Shown here in pieces: positions 6,079 through 11,625 of a stretch of DNA of 11,625 nucleotides. The stretch comes from an uncultured Bacilli bacterium (GTDB taxonomy: Bacteria > Bacillota_I > Bacilli_A > RF39 > UBA660): the NCBI GenBank assembly GCA_949746915.1, contig CATKEA010000101.1:1-11625 (forward strand). Reading direction: 5' to 3'. Below the pieces are notes generated by a model. It was not told where the DNA came from and searched no databases. It saw only the letters and a list, made by a program, of their open reading frames with translations. Positions within the stretch are counted from its first letter, which is position 1. Every line of letters begins with the position of its first letter. The translations under genes and the position numbers were made by a program.

Positions 6079-8400
6079 TTAAGATATATTACTAAAATTT
6101 TTATTACGATTTAATATTCTTAAAATAAACTTATTATTAAATTGATAAACAACATTTTCTACAAGCAAAAATCCGACTACTATTGATAACATATAAAAAT
6201 TAAGTGTTTCTAATGAATAAAAACTCTTTAAAAATAGAAATTGTAAAGCAAAAAGTACAAAAATAAACAAAAATAAACAAGAACGATACTTATTCCATGG
6301 AGTAGACAGCTTAATAATCAATAAAAATCCGATATAAGCTGTAAGTAAAACTGCTATTGTTGATACAAATTCCGGAAGAATCAAATCATATTTTTGTATA
6401 ATAGATAATGATATAACATGAAAAAGAACAGTAATACTAGCAGGTAATGAATTAGCTAAAATATTATAAAGAAATCTCCCTTTTATTATATCATCATTTT
6501 TTTCAAGAGCTAAGAAAAAAGATGGTATACCAATAGTAGTTGTACTTATCAAAGTAAGTTGAAGTGGTATAAATGGATATGGGAGACTAACAAGCATAAA
6601 AAATAATACCATAACAGTAGCATAAATAGTCTTTGTCAAAAATAACGAAGATGATCTCTCAATATTATTAACACTTCTTCGTCCCTCTAGAACAATCTTT
6701 GGAACACTCTTAAAATCTGAATCAAGTAATATCAAATCACTAACATTTCTAGCGCTTTCACTCCCACTAGCCATAGCAATTGAACAATCAGCCTCTTTTA
6801 ATGCCAAACAATCATTAACTCCATCACCAGTCATAGCAACAGTATGACCTGCTTTTTTCAAAGCCAAAACAATATTCTTTTTCATATCAGGAGTAACTCT
6901 TCCAAAAATAGTATAATCTCTAATAACCGTTTCCAAATCTTCTAAAGAAACAGTTGATAAATCAATATATTTATCACTATCATCTATACCAAGAGTAGCT
7001 GCAATTGATGAAACAGTAACAGGGTCATCACCAGAAATAATCTTAACAGAGACACCGCAATCCTTAAAATACTTAAGTGTTTTCTTAGCACTTTTCCTTA
7101 TTACATCTTTAATTAAAATTAATCCAAGTAATTCAACATCATCAAAATTAGTAGAATCAGCTAATTTATTACTATGATAAATACCAATAACTCGACTATG
7201 TTTACTAAAACTATCTATCTTTTTTTGTAAATCAGATTTTATATTAGTTTGAATATAATTAACCGCCCCTAAAATAAAAGTTCCCTCATTCTTAAAAGAA
7301 ATAGCCGAATATTTTTTATCTGAAGAAAAATTAATTTCAGTAGTCTTTTCAAAGTCGTACTTATCAGTAAACTTATTTTTTATTGCAAGCATGGTAGAAT
7401 TTTCATCAGTTGATGCCGAAGCATATGTTCCAAGTATTTTATCAAGATTATACTTCTTAGAAAACACTTTAAGCTCACTGACTTCTAATTTTCCTTCAGT
7501 AAGAGTTCCTGTCTTGTCTAAACAAATAACATCTACTCTAGCAAGTGATTCAATAGCATTCATATCCTGGACTAAAACACTATACTTACTAAGTCTTATA
7601 ACACCAACACAAAAAACAACACTAATAAGTAGTACCAATCCATCAGGAATCATAACAACCAAAGCTGCTACAGTATGAATTATCGAATTAGTAAAATCAT
7701 GTTCAAGATTATACTGAGATAAAAAGAAAATTATTCCAAGTGGTACAATAATAATGGCAATAAAATGAACAATCTTATTAATTGTATTCATAATTTCTGA
7801 TTCACAAGTTTTAATATATTTCGCTTCCTTAGTAATCTTCGCTGTATAATTATCATCAGCAACATTAATAACCTCAGAATAACATTTTCCACCTACTACA
7901 AAACTTCCAGATAACAATGTATCTCCAACTTTTTTTAACACTGGCTCACTTTCACCAGTTAAAAAAGCCTCATTAACTAAAACTTGTCCAGAAACTACCT
8001 TTGCATCAGAAACAATCTGATTACCTATTTTATAAATTATCAAATCGCCAAGTACAATAGAATGAATATCTATTGATACCTCTTTACCATCACGTACAGC
8101 TAACGCATTACTTTGAACTAATAAATTTAGCCGATCAATAACTTTTTTACTTCTTATTTTTTGAATAATACTAAGTAATGTATTACTAATAACAACACCT
8201 AAAAAAAACAAATTTTTATATGACCCAACCATAATTAATAAAAATGCTAAAAAAAAGTTTAACAAATTAAAAGGTGTCAATATGTTAGATAAAATAATAT
8301 ATTCTATACTTTGAGTTTTCGGACTAACATCATAATTAATTTGACCATTTAGTATTCTATTTTCAACTTCTGCTACAGTTAAACCATTTAATTTATTCAT
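6079..8400 (-). CDS. P-type cation-transporting ATPase, CtpE-like (probably Ca2+)
   Basis: This 773-residue ATP-driven membrane cation pump has all catalytic motifs: TGES (148-151, actuator domain), DKTGT (295-299, phosphorylated Asp295), SGDDP (456-460), and TGDGVND (524-530) with Pro504 in RVTPDMKK. Membrane segments fall at about 33-58, 62-80, 207-228, 241-266, 588-607, 610-630, 645-668, 676-696, 705-724 and 735-755, the ten-helix P2-like plan. LTLISTTTIGIPSFFLALEKN-type sequence in helix 6 (615-635) resembles Mycobacterium CtpE and related Gram-positive pumps, some linked to Ca2+ transport. The helix 4 ion-site motif is IPDGL (251-255) where I would expect IPEGL, so the site has Asp instead of Glu. 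No N-terminal metal-binding CxxC is present, which argues against Cu/Cd/Zn pumps. It has its own promoter. Direction and ion remain inference. Confidence 0.92.
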   Translation of the reverse strand: MNKLNGLTVAEVENRILNGQINYDVSPKTQSIEYIILSNILTPFNLLNFFLAFLLIMVGSYKNLFFLGVVISNTLLSIIQKIRSKKVIDRLNLLVQSNALAVRDGKEVSIDIHSIVLGDLIIYKIGNQIVSDAKVVSGQVLVNEAFLTGESEPVLKKVGDTLLSGSFVVGGKCYSEVINVADDNYTAKITKEAKYIKTCESEIMNTINKIVHFIAIIIVPLGIIFFLSQYNLEHDFTNSIIHTVAALVVMIPDGLVLLISVVFCVGVIRLSKYSVLVQDMNAIESLARVDVICLDKTGTLTEGKLEVSELKVFSKKYNLDKILGTYASASTDENSTMLAIKNKFTDKYDFEKTTEINFSSDKKYSAISFKNEGTFILGAVNYIQTNIKSDLQKKIDSFSKHSRVIGIYHSNKLADSTNFDDVELLGLILIKDVIRKSAKKTLKYFKDCGVSVKIISGDDPVTVSSIAATLGIDDSDKYIDLSTVSLEDLETVIRDYTIFGRVTPDMKKNIVLALKKAGHTVAMTGDGVNDCLALKEADCSIAMASGSESARNVSDLILLDSDFKSVPKIVLEGRRSVNNIERSSSLFLTKTIYATVMVLFFMLVSLPYPFIPLQLTLISTTTIGIPSFFLALEKNDDIIKGRFLYNILANSLPASITVLFHVISLSIIQKYDLILPEFVSTIAVLLTAYIGFLLIIKLSTPWNKYRSCLFLFIFVLFALQFLFLKSFYSLETLNFYMLSIVVGFLLVENVVYQFNNKFILRILNRNKNFSNIS

Positions 8401-8429
8401 AATACATCACTTCTTTCATTTCTAATTTT

Positions 8430-8458
8430 ATCATAATTAAAAAAAAAGAACATGACAA
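8430..8458 (-). promoter_or_regulatory. Sigma-A promoter of the P-type ATPase gene
   Basis: On the minus strand TTGTCA (8453-8458), 17 bases, TATGAT (8430-8435), each one base from consensus. RNA would start near 8423, a leader of about 23 bases with GAAGTGAT ahead of the ATG at 8400. The -35 overlaps the stem of the putative terminator of the upstream operon. Confidence 0.6.
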
Positions 8459-8470
8459 ATTTATCATATT
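8439..8470 (-). terminator. Probable low-GC terminator after the PLP enzyme gene
   Basis: The minus strand reads AATATGAT, AAATTT, GTCATGTT, one C, then nine T (8439-8447). The eight-pair stem contains two G-U pairs, so it is weak, but the long U tract is typical. It lies directly after the PLP enzyme stop (8476-8478). Confidence 0.45.
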
Positions 8471-8475
8471 ACTTC

Positions 8476-9729
8476 TTATTTACACATTAAATTTGAAACA
8501 GCTTTCATTATACCAATCTTACCCATTTCATATGTAAGACCACCTTGTTGATATGCAATATAAGGTTCTCTTATAGGGCCATCACATGAAAGTTCAATTG
8601 ACGATCCCTGGGTAAAAGTCCCAGCAGCCATTATAACCTTATCTTGATAACCTGGCATATCCCAAGCTTCTGGAATACAATTAGAATCAATAGGAGAAGC
8701 CATTTGAATACCTTGGCAATATTTAATCAATGCTTCTTTTTTACCAAAAATAATATTTTGAACTATATCAACTCTCTCATCATTCCATTTTGGTTCAACT
8801 TCATAGCCAAGTTTTTCCATTACTTTACTTGTTAATATAGCAAGTTTCAAACTATTACAAACAACACTAGGAGCAAAAAATAAACCTTGCAAAAAACTTT
8901 TATTAATTCCAAGAGTTGGTCCAACTTCTCTTCCTTCTCCAGGTACAGTAAGTCTTTCTCCAACTAAATTAATTAAATCACTTCTACCAGCAACATAAGC
9001 CCCATTAGGAGCAATCCCACCACCTAAATTTTTAATAAGTGATCCAACCATAATATCACAACCTACTTCAGTTGGTTCTAAATCAGAAACAAACTCACAA
9101 TAACAATTATCAACCATCACAATAGCAGTAGGCCTAATTTCTTTAATCATTTTAACAACTTTTTGAACTTTTTGAATAGAAATACTCTTTCTTGTAGAAT
9201 ATCCTTTAGAACGTTGTATTTCGACAACTTTAACCTCATTATTTTCTAAATAGCTTTTTATTTGTTCATAATCAAAATCATCATTAACTAAATCAATTTG
9301 GCTATAATTAACCCCAAATGATTTCAAACTACTAGAATTATCCACTATACCAATAACTTCATCCAAAGTATCATATGGCTTACCAGTTATACTTAATAAC
9401 AAATCTCCTGGTCTCAAAAGAGCAAATAAAGTAACAGTAAGAGCATGTGTCCCAGAGATAAATTGACCACGTACTAAAGCATCTTCACTTCCTAATACAT
9501 CAGCAAAAACTTTTTCAATCGTATCTCTTCCGACATCACCATAACCATATCCTGTAGTAGAATTAAAATGAGATTCACTTATTTGATATTTAGAAAAAGC
9601 GTTAAGCACTTTAAAGCTTCTATTTAAGCACATTTTATCAAGTTCCTTAAATTTTTCTTGTAAACTATCTTCACACTCTTCAAATAAAGAAATAACTTTA
9701 CTACTAATATCAAAATTAAATGTATTCAT
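8476..9729 (-). CDS. PLP-dependent methionine gamma-lyase-like enzyme (YnbB / 'aluminium resistance' family)
   Basis: This 417-residue PLP enzyme belongs to the Met_gamma_lyase-like family (Pfam PF06838), often named aluminium resistance protein; B. subtilis YnbB is a member. Length is normal for the family. Family signs include TTGYGYGDVGRDT (58-70), SGTHA (92-96, expected to hold the cofactor phosphate), Asp207 in VMVDNCYCEFV (expected to contact the pyridine nitrogen), and Lys233 in GSLIKNLGGGIAP, the expected Schiff-base lysine. The C-terminal part has GTFTQGSSIELSCDGP and PYIAYQQGGL, typical of this group. Family members are presumed sulfur-amino-acid or related lyases, but the true substrate is unsettled. 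The ATG is two bases after the SDR stop, with GGTGG of the SDR's last codons as ribosome binding site, so the two are coupled. The usual neighbours I would expect (miaA, hfq or glnR) are not here. Confidence 0.92.
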   Translation of the reverse strand: MNTFNFDISSKVISLFEECEDSLQEKFKELDKMCLNRSFKVLNAFSKYQISESHFNSTTGYGYGDVGRDTIEKVFADVLGSEDALVRGQFISGTHALTVTLFALLRPGDLLLSITGKPYDTLDEVIGIVDNSSSLKSFGVNYSQIDLVNDDFDYEQIKSYLENNEVKVVEIQRSKGYSTRKSISIQKVQKVVKMIKEIRPTAIVMVDNCYCEFVSDLEPTEVGCDIMVGSLIKNLGGGIAPNGAYVAGRSDLINLVGERLTVPGEGREVGPTLGINKSFLQGLFFAPSVVCNSLKLAILTSKVMEKLGYEVEPKWNDERVDIVQNIIFGKKEALIKYCQGIQMASPIDSNCIPEAWDMPGYQDKVIMAAGTFTQGSSIELSCDGPIREPYIAYQQGGLTYEMGKIGIMKAVSNLMCK

Positions 9730-9731
9730 AA

Positions 9732-10466
9732 TTAAAAACCACCATCCACTCTTACAACTGTACTATTTATATAACTAGCCTCATCACCAGCTAAAAATTT
9801 AATAACATTAGCAATTTCACTAGGTTCAGCAAACCGTCTTAACATAATTTTTTCTATTTCTACATCTATAAAATCTTTATCCAAATCCTTATTCATATCA
9901 GTATTAACCCATCCTGGTGCTACAGAATTTACTCTTATATATGGAGAATAAAGATTAGCAAAATTCTTTGTTAAGGAAATAACACCAGCTTTACTAGCAT
10001 CATAATCCATACTTTCTGGATAAAGTGTATCTATTCCATTAGTAGAAGAAACATTTACAATACAACCAGATTTTTTTTCAAACATATATCCTCCAATATA
10101 CTTACAAGTTAAAAAAACTCCAAGTAAATTTGTATTAATTGTATCTAAAAATTCTTCTGTTGTCTTAAATTGTAAAAAATTATCATGTGCAACACCAGCA
10201 TTATTAACTAAAACATCAATAGTAGAAAAAATATTAAGTGTATTTTTTAATAAAAATTTAACATCTTCTTCTTTAGAAACATCTGCTTGTAAAGTTATAG
10301 AAGAAACCTTATAAGTCTCTTCTATATATTTACGCAATTCTTCCGCATCTTCTTTACTATATCTGTAATTAATAACAACATTATAACCATTCTTAGCAAA
10401 TTCTATAACAGTTGCTCTTCCTATTCCTCTACTGCCACCAGTAACAATTACAGTTTTTTTACACAT
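9732..10466 (-). CDS. Short-chain dehydrogenase/reductase, FabG-like
   Basis: This 244-residue classical SDR oxidoreductase uses NAD(P)H. The Rossmann motif is TGGSRGIG (9-16); Asp62-Val63 follows strand 3, NNAG is at 88-91, and the catalytic tetrad is Asn113, Ser140 or Ser141, Tyr155 and Lys159 (YDASK). PG-W-V-NTDM (184-191) and the C-terminal VDGGF complete the family pattern. Arg at positions 13 and 35 suggests NADP(H). It is closest in pattern to 3-oxoacyl-ACP reductase (FabG), but no fatty-acid synthesis genes are nearby and position 149-153 has YPESM where FabG proteins usually have a GNxGQ-like stretch. A different carbonyl or alcohol substrate is therefore quite possible. The start has AGGAGAA 4 bases upstream, and that sequence begins with the TAG stop of the preceding gene. 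It is translationally linked to the PLP enzyme. Confidence 0.9.
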   Translation of the reverse strand: MCKKTVIVTGGSRGIGRATVIEFAKNGYNVVINYRYSKEDAEELRKYIEETYKVSSITLQADVSKEEDVKFLLKNTLNIFSTIDVLVNNAGVAHDNFLQFKTTEEFLDTINTNLLGVFLTCKYIGGYMFEKKSGCIVNVSSTNGIDTLYPESMDYDASKAGVISLTKNFANLYSPYIRVNSVAPGWVNTDMNKDLDKDFIDVEIEKIMLRRFAEPSEIANVIKFLAGDEASYINSTVVRVDGGF

Positions 10467-10475
10467 ATTTTTCTC

Positions 10476-11477
10476 CTATTTTATATTATAAAGATTTCGC
10501 ATTTCTTGTTTATTTTCTTTTGTATAACCAACTAACACTTTATTATTTTTTTCAGTAATAAGAACAAAGATTTCATCAAATACTTTTTTGGACTTTTTAC
10601 TCAAAGCATTAAAATTAGACAACATATGTTTCATCCTATCATTTGTATAAAGTACTATATTTTTTACTGTAGTAATTCCATGCTGTTTTAACTCATAAGG
10701 ATAAATCCACACAATATCTGAATATTTAATAACATCCAATCCACCTGCTATATTAACTATATATTTTTCAGTAAAATACATACCCTCTTTTTCAAGTGAT
10801 TTTACATCATCAGCCTCTATTTCTTTACATATATCATCTAATTCATTTTGCGTAAATTTTCCAAGTGTTTTCTTTGTTTTATTATTATTTACAAAATATA
10901 CAATAGCAAATAGTATTGCTAAAACTAATGATATAACTAAAAATACGTATTGTATAGAAGCATCTCTAAGTGGAGCAACTGTGTCAATATAAATATTTCC
11001 AAAATAATCGTCAAATGATGCATCCTTGAAAACATCATTTCCATACCATTGCTTATAAGCTCTTATTCCAATATTTTTAATATCAGTTGGCAATCTTTTT
11101 GTTGTTCCTTTTAAAGTGATTTTTTCTTTCTCATAATTTATTTTAGAAAGGCGATCTGCTTCTTTAGTAGAAAGATATCCAACATATGAATACTCATCGT
11201 CGTATAAAAAATAGTATTTATGTCCGTAGTCATTATCATATAATGCAAATGAATATGGTTTATCAGTAATTGTAAGCTCTACGTACTCATTTTCTCCAAC
11301 ACCTTCGTATATAGCTTGATGCATACTTATTGGAGTTCCCAAATCACTATTCTCTCTAAAATATGCCCAAACACCAAATATAACAGCTAAAATAACAAAG
11401 AAAACAGAAAAGTACAAAATCCTTTTTTGTTTTTCGATTCTTTTTTTTAATTTTTCAGATTTCAATTCTTGTTTCAT
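10476..11477 (-). CDS. Two-pass membrane protein of unknown function, 333 residues
   Basis: A basic, helical N-terminus (1-19) leads into membrane segment 1 (about 20-40), an outer domain of about 135 residues (41-175), membrane segment 2 (about 176-196), and an inner C-terminal domain (about 205-333). The outer domain is rich in Tyr and Asp (YYFLYDDEYSYVGYLS, 88-103). The inner domain has the pattern YFTEKYIVNIAGGLDVIKYS (234-253) followed by DIVWIYPYE, resembling a strand-rich domain seen in uncharacterised membrane proteins of gut Clostridia (possibly DUF6709-like; I am not sure). Start: AGGAGTGAT begins about 7-15 bases before the ATG at 11477. It lies 23 bases after the partial gene and 9 bases before the SDR, so it is inside the operon. 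No catalytic motif is visible. Its role beside the two enzymes is unknown. Confidence 0.82.
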   Translation of the reverse strand: MKQELKSEKLKKRIEKQKRILYFSVFFVILAVIFGVWAYFRENSDLGTPISMHQAIYEGVGENEYVELTITDKPYSFALYDNDYGHKYYFLYDDEYSYVGYLSTKEADRLSKINYEKEKITLKGTTKRLPTDIKNIGIRAYKQWYGNDVFKDASFDDYFGNIYIDTVAPLRDASIQYVFLVISLVLAILFAIVYFVNNNKTKKTLGKFTQNELDDICKEIEADDVKSLEKEGMYFTEKYIVNIAGGLDVIKYSDIVWIYPYELKQHGITTVKNIVLYTNDRMKHMLSNFNALSKKSKKVFDEIFVLITEKNNKVLVGYTKENKQEMRNLYNIK

Positions 11478-11500
11478 AAAACTATCACTCCTATATAACT

Positions 11501-11625
11501 TTATTTATTTGTATAATTATAATAACTAATTTCTGATAATTGTCTAGAAATTTCATCTAAATCTTCCAATGAATCGTCATAATTTTCATTAAGAACAGTT
11601 TCAATTTCAAAAATTAAACTTTTAA
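11501..11625 (-). CDS. C-terminal end of an acidic protein (partial, start beyond the right edge)
   Basis: On the minus strand an open frame enters from the window edge and gives 40 residues, ending NYTNK and TAA (11501-11503). The visible part is acidic and probably helical (for example NENYDDSLEDLDEISRQLSE), with a polar Tyr/Asn tail. It is too short to assign a family. Its stop is 23 bases before the start of the 333-residue membrane protein on the same strand, so it is probably the upstream member of that operon. Confidence 0.55.
   Translation of the reverse strand, partial: KSLIFEIETVLNENYDDSLEDLDEISRQLSEISYYNYTNK

Noticed and set aside
7391..7678. Plus-strand open frame of 95 codons inside the ATPase gene
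   Set aside because: It is the complement of highly conserved ATPase sequence (DKTGT region); no start signals.
8644..8835. Plus-strand open frame of 63 codons inside the PLP enzyme gene
   Set aside because: It is antisense to conserved enzyme sequence, with no ribosome binding site or family resemblance.
11516..11546. TATAAT (11516-11521) with TAGACA (11541-11546) as a promoter for the 333-residue gene
   Set aside because: The spacing is 19 bases and both elements lie within the coding end of the partial upstream gene, so chance is likely; internal promoter not excluded.
1..11625. TGA reassigned to Trp (Mollicutes-like code)
   Set aside because: Trp codons inspected in several genes are all TGG and no frame is interrupted by TGA, so the standard bacterial code fits.

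Overview
The window looks like chromosomal DNA from a very AT-rich, low-GC Gram-positive bacterium (Bacillota). It could be a gut-type member of Bacilli (Erysipelotrichales/RF39-like) or an AT-rich Clostridia lineage; the sequence does not decide which. The evidence is strong GGAGG/GGTGAT-type Shine-Dalgarno sequences, TATAAT promoters, U-tailed terminators, Lys/Asn/Ile-rich proteins, and families typical of this phylum: an OmpR-type two-component pair, an M29 aminopeptidase, a CtpE-like P-type ATPase and a YnbB-like PLP enzyme. Twelve protein genes are seen, eleven on the minus strand. I see no rRNA, tRNA, CRISPR array, insertion sequence, phage gene or riboswitch. Genes are tightly packed; the longest gap is about 100 bases.

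Layout, left to right (transcription mostly right to left). 70-1936 holds a response regulator followed by its sensor kinase, a two-gene operon with its own promoter. 2041-3147 is a metal-dependent M29 aminopeptidase with a strong terminator. 3196-3432 is the only plus-strand gene, a 78-residue Asn/Tyr-rich protein; its start region overlaps the promoter/leader region of the divergent aminopeptidase. A bidirectional terminator separates it from 3452-5158, a membrane-anchored zinc-ribbon protein with a large repeat-rich outer domain and a good sigma-A promoter. 5249-6042 is a coupled pair of unknown genes (198 and 64 residues). 6079-8400 is a P-type cation ATPase of the CtpE type. 8476-11625 is an operon running in from beyond the right edge: the tail of an acidic protein, a 333-residue two-pass membrane protein, an SDR oxidoreductase and a PLP-dependent methionine gamma-lyase-like enzyme.

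How the genes fit together. The kinase/regulator pair senses an unidentified envelope signal; its target is not visible and may lie left of the window. The ATPase probably moves Ca2+ or a similar cation, and the unknown pair just downstream may be linked to it only by position. The SDR and PLP enzyme are separated by two bases and are probably translated together, which suggests related small-molecule metabolism, but no substrate can be read from sequence.

I found no clear new defence, mobile or biosynthetic system. The points most worth checking are the unknown 198/64-residue pair beside the ATPase, the Asp-for-Glu change in the ATPase ion-site motif, the overlapping divergent start region near 3147-3214, the lack of any TGA stop in twelve genes, and the SDR/PLP-enzyme/two-pass membrane protein cluster.
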